The notes under the pieces are model-generated. The model worked only from the letters and a program-made list of their open reading frames with translations, searched no databases and was not told where the DNA came from. The translations under genes were made by a program, and so were the position numbers. Below, in pieces: positions 34,553-42,033 of a stretch of 64,000 nt of DNA. Source of the stretch: Mesorhizobium sp. WSM4313. GTDB lineage: Bacteria; Pseudomonadota; Alphaproteobacteria; Rhizobiales; Rhizobiaceae. Location of the stretch: NCBI RefSeq assembly GCF_002294725.1, contig NZ_NSFT01000003.1:310001-374000 (forward strand), in the 5' to 3' direction. Every line of letters begins with the position of its first letter. Position 1 is the stretch's first letter.

Positions 34553-35817
34553 CCGCTGAGGCGTCACTCTCGGGCAAGGCCGATTGGCTGGCCGACAAGC
34601 ATCTGCAGAAGCTTCTTGCCGCGCTGAAGCAGGGCGGCGAGGAAGCGCGTGTCGCCGGCGGCGCGGTGCGCAATGCGCTGATCGGCCAGCCGGTCGCCGA
34701 CATCGACATCGCCGCGACCACCGTGCCCGAGGAAACGGTCCGGCGCGCGGAGGCGGCCGGTTTCAAGACGGTGCCGACAGGCATTGAGCATGGCACGATC
34801 ACGGTGATCGCCGGCGGCAAGCCTTATGAGGTGACGACGCTCAGGGCCGATGTCGAGACCGACGGCCGGCGGGCAAAGGTGATCTTCGGGCGCGATTGGA
34901 AAGCGGACGCCGAGCGGCGCGACTTCACCATCAACGCGCTCTACGCCAAAGCGGACGGCACGGTCGTCGATCTCGTCGGCGGCGTCGCCGATATAGAGGG
35001 GAGGCGGCTGCGTTTCATCGGCGACGCGGAGGCGCGCATCCGCGAGGATTATCTGCGCATCCTGCGCTTTTTCCGTTTCTTTGCCTGGTATGGCGACGGA
35101 CGGCCGGACGCGGAAGGGCTGAAGGCCTGTGCCAGGCTGAAGGACGGACTTGCCCGGCTTTCGGCCGAACGCGTCTGGTCCGAGCTGAAGAAGCTGCTGT
35201 CGGCTCCAGATCCCTCGCGCGCGCTCTTATGGATGCGCCAGGCAGGCGTGCTCACCGCCGTGCTGCCGGAAAGCGAGAAGTGGGGCATCGACGCCATCCA
35301 TGGCCTGGTCAAAACTGGAAAAGATCTCGGCTGGGCCGCCGATCCTGTGCTGAGGCTGGAGGCGATCGTCCCGCCCGATGCCGTGCGCATGAAGACGCTT
35401 GGCGAGCGGCTGCGATTGTCGAACGACGAGGCCGGCCGCCTGCGGCATTGGGCACTGACCATCGCGCCGGATGCCAAGGCGACGGAGACCGAGCTGGCCA
35501 AGAAACTCTATTACGGCGACCGCAACGGCTATATCGACCGCATTCGGCTGGCGCTTGCCGCCGCGCGGACACGCGCAGTCGAGGACAATCAGGCGATGAT
35601 GGAAGCCGGCGGCTTTTCACGCCTGCTCAATTTCACGCTGAAATGGGAAAAGCCGGTGTTTCCGATAAAAGGCGCCGACCTGACCGCGCTTGGCGCGTCG
35701 CCAGGACCGAAGCTCGGCGCCACGCTGAAGAACCTCGAGAAGGAATGGGTCGAGTCCGGCTTCACCCTGGAACGCGGCGCGCTGGTGGAACGCGCCGCGC
35801 AGGCGCTGGAGAGCTAG
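34549..35817 (+). CDS. cca: CCA tRNA nucleotidyltransferase (poly(A) polymerase family)
   Basis: A 422-residue class II nucleotidyltransferase that adds or repairs the 3' CCA end of tRNAs. The catalytic core has GGAVRNALIG at 37-46 and the metal-binding DID at 51-53, then RRDFTINALY and EDYLRILRFFRF, which bind tRNA and nucleotide. It starts with TTG at 34549, overlapping the stop of the Nudix gene; no ATG in frame is better placed, so translation is probably coupled. Last gene of the three-gene operon. Confidence 0.93.
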   Translation: MTAEASLSGKADWLADKHLQKLLAALKQGGEEARVAGGAVRNALIGQPVADIDIAATTVPEETVRRAEAAGFKTVPTGIEHGTITVIAGGKPYEVTTLRADVETDGRRAKVIFGRDWKADAERRDFTINALYAKADGTVVDLVGGVADIEGRRLRFIGDAEARIREDYLRILRFFRFFAWYGDGRPDAEGLKACARLKDGLARLSAERVWSELKKLLSAPDPSRALLWMRQAGVLTAVLPESEKWGIDAIHGLVKTGKDLGWAADPVLRLEAIVPPDAVRMKTLGERLRLSNDEAGRLRHWALTIAPDAKATETELAKKLYYGDRNGYIDRIRLALAAARTRAVEDNQAMMEAGGFSRLLNFTLKWEKPVFPIKGADLTALGASPGPKLGATLKNLEKEWVESGFTLERGALVERAAQALES

Positions 35818-35841
35818 ACGAGCCGGAACGGCCGGTGCCTG

Positions 35842-36822
35842 TCAGTGTATGGCCACAGGAGCGAGAGCGCGCGAGAGACTTGCTTCGCCCTTGCCGTAGA
35901 CGGACGGGTCGTAATTGGCCAGCGTGTCGGTGCGGGCCGTATTGAGCAGGTCGTTGGTGATCTGGACGGGCGTCGCCTTGGTGAACTTGCTGCCGATGAT
36001 CGCAGCATAGCCGGAGATGATCGGCGCGGCAAAAGACGTTCCGTAGAGCCCGGTCTTGTCACCCTCGACGCCGACCACCAGGAAGTGGCTCTGCACAGCC
36101 TGGTCGGAGCCGGCATAATTGGAATACCAGGCGAGCTGGGCCTTGTTGGCTGTGGTTCCGTTCGTCGACAGCGCGCCGACGAAGATCGCGGTCGGTTTGC
36201 CGATCAAAGCAAGGTCGAGATAGTCCTGCTGGCCACCAGTGACCCCGCCAACAGCGACCGCGTCGTTGCCGGCCGCCTTCGAGACGATGGCCGAACCTTT
36301 GGTGGCGTAGGAGATGATCGAGGACTCCTCCGGAGCCCACCAGATCTGGTTCGCGCTGTAGCCCGCGGTTGTGTACATGCCGTAGCTCAGGTTCAGCACA
36401 TTAAGGCCGCGTGCCAGCGAAACGGCCGTGCCGGTCGAGAAATCCTTGGAGCGGATGGTCGCGGCGGGAGCAATCATGCTTGCTTCCTCGCGCGTCCATT
36501 CGCCGTGTCGCTGGGTCTGCACGCCGATCCCGAAATTGCCGGAAAAGCGCGAGGTGCTGCTGAAGTCGTCGACCATGGTGATGGTGACGCCCTTGCCCTT
36601 GTAGCCGGCGGCCCATGCCGCGCCGACGTCGGGGCTCATCCAGTTCTGTACCGTTTGCGTCGTGCGCGCGACCGGTATCTTTGCGCTCACGCAGATGGAG
36701 CCGCCGCCATGGCAGAGCGCCGCCGTCTCGTCCGCGCCGAGGCCCTCCTGCGCCGAGGCAATGGGCGCCGAAAGGATGGCAAGGGCGGCAACGAGGCCGA
36801 ATTTCAGGTGACCAGCAGACAT
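35842..36822 (-). CDS. Secreted subtilisin-family (S8) serine peptidase
   Basis: A 326-residue exported protease. Start at ATG 36822 (MSAGHLKF) with GGAG upstream; signal peptide to about residue 24 (PIASA before QEG). The catalytic set of the S8 family can be traced: Asp85 in TMVDDFSS, His106 in QRHGEWT, oxyanion Asn186 in KAAGND and Ser263 in YGTSFAAPIISGYAA. The His region is atypical (HGEW rather than HGTH), so activity or specificity may be unusual. Two Cys lie just after the signal. It follows a small outer-membrane-type protein gene by 85 bases. Confidence 0.85.
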   Translation of the reverse strand: MSAGHLKFGLVAALAILSAPIASAQEGLGADETAALCHGGGSICVSAKIPVARTTQTVQNWMSPDVGAAWAAGYKGKGVTITMVDDFSSTSRFSGNFGIGVQTQRHGEWTREEASMIAPAATIRSKDFSTGTAVSLARGLNVLNLSYGMYTTAGYSANQIWWAPEESSIISYATKGSAIVSKAAGNDAVAVGGVTGGQQDYLDLALIGKPTAIFVGALSTNGTTANKAQLAWYSNYAGSDQAVQSHFLVVGVEGDKTGLYGTSFAAPIISGYAAIIGSKFTKATPVQITNDLLNTARTDTLANYDPSVYGKGEASLSRALAPVAIH

Positions 36823-36907
36823 GTTCCAACTCCAGCCAAACAAGAACCAGGACGGGCGATCGCGCGTTTCGGGACGAGATGGACTTTTCATTCGCGGCTC
36901 CCGGCGA

Positions 36908-37489
36908 TCAGAAAGTGAGACGATAATTCAGCCACAGATGCATGCTCTCAGGCTTGGCGCTAACCAGGTATTTCAGGGTTTCCTGCGGCGCCATCTCACC
37001 GGCTGCGAGCCGGCAATTGACACTGTAGGAGCCCAGATCCCCGTAGTCGGCCAGGCAAGGTTTCTCGGTGAGGTTTCCGCCGATGATCGACGTTACGGAC
37101 AGCGATAGGGTGCTGTTCGGATTCGGATGCGTCTGGGTGAGGAAACCGAGCTTCAGGCTGGGCCCGATGCTGTATTTGTCGCCTTGTTCGCCGGTCCCGA
37201 ACCCCCAAAGGATGCCGGTGTTTTCGGTAACCTGGGTGAGCAGGTCGACATGCATGTCTACCCAGTTCGTGTGGTACCATTGGTTGAATGAGACCCAGCT
37301 TCCATTCTGCAGCTCATAGCCGCCACCGCCGAGGCCTCGGGCACGGTCGCTCAGCGGCGACCCCTGATGCATGCCGATCAGCGAGGTGGTCATCATTTCC
37401 TGGGCGGTCGCGGGAGACGCGCCGAGACATGCGCACAGCAGCAGCGCCGCCTCGCACGATGTGCCCCTCTTGCCGGATCGTTCGCGCAT
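36908..37489 (-). CDS. Small outer-membrane-type protein next to the subtilase
   Basis: A protein of about 193 residues if started at ATG 37489 (MRERSGKRG); the frame stays open to 37570. A signal peptide (AALLLCACLGASPATAQ) is followed by alternating hydrophobic/polar stretches with many Gly, Trp and Tyr and a C-terminal aromatic residue (LWLNYRLTF), the usual signature of an outer-membrane beta-barrel. Transcribed just before the S8 peptidase. Specific function unknown; a role in surface display or export of the peptidase is only a hypothesis. Confidence 0.65.
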   Translation of the reverse strand: MRERSGKRGTSCEAALLLCACLGASPATAQEMMTTSLIGMHQGSPLSDRARGLGGGGYELQNGSWVSFNQWYHTNWVDMHVDLLTQVTENTGILWGFGTGEQGDKYSIGPSLKLGFLTQTHPNPNSTLSLSVTSIIGGNLTEKPCLADYGDLGSYSVNCRLAAGEMAPQETLKYLVSAKPESMHLWLNYRLTF

Positions 37490-37773
37490 GCGCGAAACAC
37501 CTCGCCCCACCGATCCGGTCAGCGCCTTGGGTGGCGGCGAGTTTCTCGGCCAGCCCTGCAGCCGGATCATTTGCCCGACGGTGGCACGAATTCCGTTACC
37601 GCAAACTTAAATGAGACGACTCGAATATAAGTATCTGTTTGAAATGCCGGGCCGGTCCGGACCTTCCGGGATCGACTCAGGCAAATTGGTTCGCAACTCG
37701 CGATGGAACATGCTCAGGCCCTGAGCCGTCCTGATTTCGCTACCGGTCGATCTGTTCGAAGGTGAGGAGTCCC

Positions 37774-37959
37774 TCAGGCCGCGTCGCGAACCTTCTGGAT
37801 GCGGGAGCGTATCGCCTCGATCATCGTCTCGCGGATGACGGTCTCGCCATGCGTCTCGCGCATGTGCTCGACGGCACGGCGCATCACCTCGGCTTCTTCC
37901 TCGGCGCGCGTATGCCAGTCGCAGCCGGGGACAAGCGACCCGCATTGGAATTCCTTCAT
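37774..37959 (-). CDS. DUF1059 family small protein
   Basis: A 61-residue protein starting at ATG 37959 (MKEFQCGSLV) after GGAAAGT. The pattern CGSLVPGCDW, an acidic middle and HMRETHGE are typical of DUF1059. The two Cys and two His suggest metal binding in a small helical fold. Function unknown. Confidence 0.88.
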   Translation of the reverse strand: MKEFQCGSLVPGCDWHTRAEEEAEVMRRAVEHMRETHGETVIRETMIEAIRSRIQKVRDAA

Positions 37960-38051
37960 GGGACTTTCCTTTCCTCGTTCTGCTGGAAAACCATAACACA
38001 TGCGACCGGTTTCGGTTGCATCGCAGCCCGCGGCAGACTGCTTTTCTCTCC

Positions 38052-38087
38052 AAAAAAGGAAGGCGGAGCAGTGCTGCCCCGCCTTCC
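38052..38087 (-). terminator. Intrinsic terminator of the DUF1344 gene
   Basis: A 9-bp stem (GGAAGGCGG 38058-38066 with CCGCCTTCC 38079-38087) followed on the minus strand by six T (A-run at 38052-38057), 41 bases beyond the DUF1344 stop. Confidence 0.85.
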
Positions 38088-38128
38088 TTGCCGCCTGAGA
38101 ACTCGATCTGCCTTTGACGGGCAGGCCT

Positions 38129-38389
38129 TCACTTCATGATCTTGACGGCCTCGGCAATCTTGTTCTTGCCGCTCATGTCCCAGGAGACGCGAACCTTCTC
38201 GCCGGCCTGGATGCCGGGATCCTTGAAGGCCTTGGACAGCTTGAAAGTGGATCCGTCGTCCAGAACAAGGCTCATGGCCGTTCCGTCAAAGCTCTTGACG
38301 GTGCCGGTGGTGTGCTTGACCGCTGCGAACGCGGCGCCGCCGGAGGCGAGAAGGGCGGCGGTAGCTGCGGTCACGATAAGCTTGCGCAT
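38129..38389 (-). CDS. DUF1344 family small exported protein
   Basis: An 86-residue protein with a Sec signal peptide (LIVTAATAALLASGGAAFA) and a compact beta-rich mature domain (TGTVKSFDGTAMSLVLDDGS). The family is common in Rhizobiales as one- or multi-copy periplasmic proteins without assigned role. ATG 38389 is preceded by AGGAGAG. The gene is a single unit ended by the terminator at 38052-38087. Confidence 0.9.
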   Translation of the reverse strand: MRKLIVTAATAALLASGGAAFAAVKHTTGTVKSFDGTAMSLVLDDGSTFKLSKAFKDPGIQAGEKVRVSWDMSGKNKIAEAVKIMK

Positions 38390-38649
38390 GGCGTGCTCTC
38401 CTGGAATGCGGGTGCCCGATTCGGCGAGGCACCTCTCGTGATCAGGGTCGTCAAGTCGCGCCGGCTCACGGCCGGAGGGAGACGAGATGATCTCCGCTTC
38501 GACCGCCGGCGCTTCCCGACCCGGCGATCTTAAATAGCTCAATTTTTTCAAAAGGATATTAGACGAAAAAGATATCGTCCCTGCCACATTGCCGGCCAAG
38601 ATTCGGCGAATTGGACAGCAATGCGGCCGTCGCCGCGCTCACCGGATCG

Positions 38650-39564
38650 TTACGGCCATTTTACCTCGGGCGGCAGGCTGGACAGGATCGAGGCGACATT
38701 GCCGCCGGTTTTCAGGCCGAAGATGGTGCCGCGATCGTGAAGCAAGTTGAATTCGACGTAGCGGCCGCGCCGGATGAGCTGTTCCTCGCGCTCGCCATCG
38801 GTCCAGTTCTGGTTGAAGTTGCCCCGCACCAGATGGGCATAGACGACGAGAAAAGAACGTCCGACATCCTGGACGAAATTGAGATCGGCGTCCCAGCCGC
38901 CCCTGTCCTCGTCAGAATGCAGCCAGTCGAAGAAGATGCCGCCGATGCCGCGCGGCTCGTTGCGGTGCGGCAGGAAGAAATACTCGTCGCACCAGGATTT
39001 GAATTTGGGATAGTCGGCGACGGCGGCGTTCTTCTCGCAGGCGAACTGCATGGCGCGATGGAAGGCGATCGTGTCGGGATCGTCCTGGGTTCGGCGGCGG
39101 TCGAGCACCGGCGTCAGATCGGCGCCGCCACCGAACCACTGGCGCGTGGTGACGACCATGCGGGTATTCATATGCACGGCCGGCACGTTGGGGTTCCAGG
39201 GGTGGGCAATCAACGAGATGCCGCTCGCCCAGAAGCGCGGGTCTTCCTCGGCGCCGGGAATCTGCTTCCTGAACTCGGGCGAGAATTCGCCATGGACGGT
39301 CGAGGTATGGACGCCGACCTTCTCGAAGACGCGGCCGCGCATCATCGACATGGTGCCGCCGCCGCCGCGGCCGTCGTCGCGCTCCCAGGGGGTCTTCTCG
39401 AAATGGCCGGGCGACCATGACGCTTGCGGGCCGGTGAGTTCCTGCTCGATCTGCTCGAAAGTGGCGCAGATGCGCTCGCGCAAGGCCTCGAACCACAGAC
39501 GTGCCTTCATCTTCTTCTGCTCGATGTCGGCCGGCAGGCCCACGGGAAGGTCAGGTCTTTCCAA
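38650..39564 (-). CDS. hemF: Oxygen-dependent coproporphyrinogen III oxidase
   Basis: A 304-residue cytosolic enzyme that uses O2 to turn coproporphyrinogen III into protoporphyrinogen IX in haem synthesis. Typical blocks are visible: [61 protein letters not shown] and [15 protein letters not shown]. Length matches the family. A single gene; the bc1 complex genes 10 kb away use its product, but no operon link is seen. Confidence 0.97.
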   Translation of the reverse strand: MERPDLPVGLPADIEQKKMKARLWFEALRERICATFEQIEQELTGPQASWSPGHFEKTPWERDDGRGGGGTMSMMRGRVFEKVGVHTSTVHGEFSPEFRKQIPGAEEDPRFWASGISLIAHPWNPNVPAVHMNTRMVVTTRQWFGGGADLTPVLDRRRTQDDPDTIAFHRAMQFACEKNAAVADYPKFKSWCDEYFFLPHRNEPRGIGGIFFDWLHSDEDRGGWDADLNFVQDVGRSFLVVYAHLVRGNFNQNWTDGEREEQLIRRGRYVEFNLLHDRGTIFGLKTGGNVASILSSLPPEVKWP

Positions 39565-39685
39565 TTCGGTCTCCAGTCGCAGGCGCGCTTGCCTGACAAA
39601 TGACTCGTCTTTTCAGGGCGCGATCCCTAATCTCTTGAGAGGAAGGGTCAAGTCCTGTCTGACCAAGGTGCAAGGGAGTTCCTTC

Positions 39686-39943
39686 GTGCGCACCCCGGCA
39701 AGACCGCCGCTGGATGGCTTACGCAAGAGGCTGGAGCGCTCACGGGCTGAGCGCGAAAACCAGCCGCGCGACGGTTTCCTGCGCGAAACCTTCGTGCTGC
39801 CGCGCCCGGATGCGCGCCTGAAGGCCAAGGAGTGGTTCGAGCGTTTTCCGAAACAGGCCTACTGGACCGAGATCGAAAGCTGGTTCGAGCGCCCGGGCGA
39901 CGTGATCGAGTTTACCATGCGGCGGCTGCCGGCGGCCGATTAA
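39686..39943 (+). CDS. Small protein of unknown function
   Basis: An 85-residue basic protein starting with GTG at 39686, eight bases after GGAG. It is rich in Arg, Glu and aromatic residues (KEWFERFPKQAYWTEIESW) and has no signal or membrane helix. The TAA stop falls at the very start of a long palindromic repeat, whose first bases continue TAAGGTGCATTG. The gene is divergent from hemF. Coding call rests on start site and amino acid use; family unknown. Confidence 0.6.
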   Translation: MRTPARPPLDGLRKRLERSRAERENQPRDGFLRETFVLPRPDARLKAKEWFERFPKQAYWTEIESWFERPGDVIEFTMRRLPAAD

Positions 39944-40085
39944 GGTGCATTGATATTCAGGTGATGCCGGCCTGCAAATGGCGGCTTCCTGCGCTTCCGG
40001 TGCTCACGTACTTTAAGTACGCTCCGCTCCGGTTCTCGGAAGCCACCATTTTCGACTCGGCCTGACCTGAATCTCAATGCACCTT
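39942..40085. repeat. Long imperfect palindrome between convergent genes
   Basis: Outer arms AAGGTGCATTGATATTCAGG and CCTGAATCTCAATGCACCTT match at all but one position; inner arms GCCGGCCTGCAAATGGCGGC and GCCACCATTTTCGACTCGGC pair with gaps, and the centre is GTACTTTAAGTAC. The whole 144 bases can fold into one long hairpin. Arms resemble the hairpin at 12063-12114. It lies between the convergent 85-aa gene and soxR. Confidence 0.85.
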
Positions 40086-40097
40086 GGCGACAGACTG

Positions 40098-40541
40098 TCA
40101 GCGCACCGCCAGCCGTCTCGCCCCCGTCCCCTCCTTGGCCAGCCGATCTTCCTTGTTCCTCAGCGGGCATTTGTCGATCGACATGCAGCCGCAGCCGATG
40201 CAATCGGTCAGGCCGTCGCGCAATTTCTTGAGCTGGGCGATCTTCTGGTCGAGCTCGTCGCGCCAGGCTGTCGAAAGCAGGTTCCAGTCCTCGCGGTTCG
40301 GTGTGCGCTCTTCCGGCAGCGACTGGAACGCCCGGGCGATGTCGGCAAGCGAGATGCCGACCTCCTGGGCGACGCGGATGATCGCCACGCGCCGAAGCAC
40401 GTCGCGGCTGTAGCGCCGCTGGTTGCCGGAGGTGCGGTGGCTGCGGATCAGGCCGCGCGCCTCGTAGAAATGCAGCGCCGATACCGCAACGCCGCTGCGA
40501 ACGGCCACCTGGCCGACCGTCAATTCCCTTGCCGGAGCCAT
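40098..40541 (-). CDS. soxR: Redox-sensitive transcriptional regulator SoxR
   Basis: A 147-residue MerR-family regulator. An N-terminal winged helix ([20 protein letters not shown]) is followed by a dimer helix and the [2Fe-2S] site with Cys114, Cys117, Cys119 and Cys125 in [12 protein letters not shown]. Oxidation of the cluster by redox-cycling compounds turns on target promoters. ATG 40541 is chosen because MAPARELT begins the usual N-terminus. A SoxR-type operator lies 19 bases upstream, suggesting self-control. Confidence 0.95.
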   Translation of the reverse strand: MAPARELTVGQVAVRSGVAVSALHFYEARGLIRSHRTSGNQRRYSRDVLRRVAIIRVAQEVGISLADIARAFQSLPEERTPNREDWNLLSTAWRDELDQKIAQLKKLRDGLTDCIGCGCMSIDKCPLRNKEDRLAKEGTGARRLAVR

Positions 40542-40559
40542 CTCGATTTTTCCGCTTGA

Positions 40560-40577
40560 CCTCAAGTTAAGTTGAGC
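40560..40577. promoter_or_regulatory. SoxR-type operator upstream of soxR
   Basis: CCTCAAGTTAAGTTGAGC is a close match to the known SoxR box (CCTCAAGTTAACTTGAGG), an inverted repeat that separates the -35 and -10 boxes of controlled promoters. It lies 19 bases before the soxR ATG on the minus-strand side. Confidence 0.85.
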
Positions 40578-40689
40578 TTGTAGCCAACAAATGTCGATAG
40601 GGCAATTGCAGGAGAAGGCGATGTGCGCCTGGGTGAGAATGACGCCGCGAGTGGAGCCTGCGCGCGGCAATGAAGAGGGGTTCGGGGTT

Positions 40690-41148
40690 CTAGCCGAGCT
40701 GGCGCAGCGCTTCGCCCGCGACCATGGCGACGGACAGCGCGACATTGATGCTGCGCGCTCCGGGCCGCATCGGGATGGTCAGTCGCGCATCCGCCGCCTG
40801 GTGGACCTGGTCCGGCACGCCGGCGGATTCGCGGCCGAACAAAAGGATGTCGCCGGCAGCGAAAGCAAAGTCGGTGTACGCGGTCGTGGCTTTGGTGGTG
40901 AGCAGCACGAGGCGGCGCGCGCCGGTCTTTCGCCACTCCTCGAAGGCGTGCCAGTCGGCATGGCGGGAAAGCGCCGCCATTTCGAGGTAGTCCATGCCGG
41001 CCCGTTTCAGCGCCCGGTCGGAGAGCGGGAAACCAGCCGGCTCGATGATGTCGACGCCGATACCGAGGCAGGCGGCGAAGCGCAGGATTGTCCCGGTGTT
41101 GCCGGCGATATCCGGCTGGTAGAGCGCGATGCGGAGACGATCGTTCAT
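40690..41148 (-). CDS. trmL: tRNA (cytidine(34)-2'-O)-methyltransferase
   Basis: A 152-residue SPOUT methyltransferase that methylates the wobble ribose of certain leucine tRNAs. The knotted family signature is complete: [17 protein letters not shown] at the N-terminus, [12 protein letters not shown] in the middle and [20 protein letters not shown] at the end. A single gene between soxR and the leader region of the ABC exporters. Confidence 0.96.
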   Translation of the reverse strand: MNDRLRIALYQPDIAGNTGTILRFAACLGIGVDIIEPAGFPLSDRALKRAGMDYLEMAALSRHADWHAFEEWRKTGARRLVLLTTKATTAYTDFAFAAGDILLFGRESAGVPDQVHQAADARLTIPMRPGARSINVALSVAMVAGEALRQLG

Positions 41149-41288
41149 TTCCGTATCCTGCTAATAAGTGGCAGATCGGCCACAGGCGCCTGCGGCTTTC
41201 GGCGATTCCTGGACTGGCGGGTGGCCATTTTCTGCGAAGTCGAGTATATGCTCACCATCGTCAACCCGAACCGAAGGAGGGGGACCAC

Positions 41289-41366
41289 ATGATGACCATG
41301 CACTTCCAGCTCCTCTCCGGGGCACCCCTATGCCCACTGGCGGTTTCGGTACGACGATTCTTCTGA
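41289..41366 (+). CDS. Short leader ORF before the ABC exporter cluster
   Basis: A 25-codon frame (MMTMHFQLLSGAPLCPLAVS, ending RRFF) directly preceded by an excellent ribosome-binding site, GGAGGGGG, six bases before the ATG. It ends 66 bases before the next gene. Its position and strong start point to a translated leader peptide, possibly for attenuation; an alternative is a very small membrane-active peptide. No database support is claimed. Confidence 0.5.
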   Translation: MMTMHFQLLSGAPLCPLAVSVRRFF

Positions 41367-41432
41367 TACTTTAAGTCCTCATCGCACCGATTCCCGCCGA
41401 ACCCAGTTTTCGGCCTTCGAAGGAATCTTGCG

Positions 41433-42008
41433 ATGTTTTTCAAACTGCCAAAGGGGCGCCGTGCCCCAGCTGAGCGTGTCCGGACCGACGCTAGTCGTGT
41501 CCCGGCCGATTCGATCCGCGCCTTCGGCCGAATGCCGATGATCGAGGACGCATCACCCTTTTTAACGCATTTGCATATGGAGGACGGACCAATGTTCGAT
41601 CCCTACAAGATACCGGGGTCAAGAAGCCTGCATGAACGCAAGGTGGCTACCTGGGCGCTGCTGATCGGCGAGACCTATTCGTCGGCGGTACATGCCGAGG
41701 AACGGCGCAGGCCGCATCGCGGCATGCTGCCGGACGTCGATTTCTCGCGCGCGGTGCCCGATCACAGCCGGCCCACGCTGGTGCGCCGGATCATCCGCTT
41801 GATCCGGCCGGGCGACAGGAGCAGGGCTGGTTCCGCCCTTTCGTCCGGAAGTTCCGGGCCGTCAGGGACGTCAAACGAGCCTGTCGGCGAAATGCCGGCG
41901 AAACCCTATATTGCGCGGGACAGGGCCGGCGATGCGGATGATTCCGTATCGCCGGCCCGCAATGCCGCGCGGCCGCAAAGCCTTGCCCATCAATCCCGCG
42001 CCGCGTGA
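41433..42008 (+). CDS. Unknown protein upstream of the ABC exporters
   Basis: A 191-residue frame starting at ATG 41433 with AAGGA eight bases upstream. A central block around residues 53-95 (MFDPYKIPGSRSLHERKVAT, ALLIGETYSSAVHAEERRRP) looks like a real folded segment; the last 60 residues are Ser/Arg/Pro-rich and could be disordered. A second start at 41592 (MFDPYK), with its own GGAGG, is equally good. No family recognised. It ends 25 bases before the first exporter gene. Confidence 0.5.
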   Translation: MFFKLPKGRRAPAERVRTDASRVPADSIRAFGRMPMIEDASPFLTHLHMEDGPMFDPYKIPGSRSLHERKVATWALLIGETYSSAVHAEERRRPHRGMLPDVDFSRAVPDHSRPTLVRRIIRLIRPGDRSRAGSALSSGSSGPSGTSNEPVGEMPAKPYIARDRAGDADDSVSPARNAARPQSLAHQSRAA

Positions 42009-42033
42009 GCGCCTAGATAGTCGAGTGCCTGGA

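Noticed and set aside
40591..41292. Plus-strand frame opposite trmL
   Set aside because: Shadow of trmL, which has the full SPOUT signature on the minus strand.
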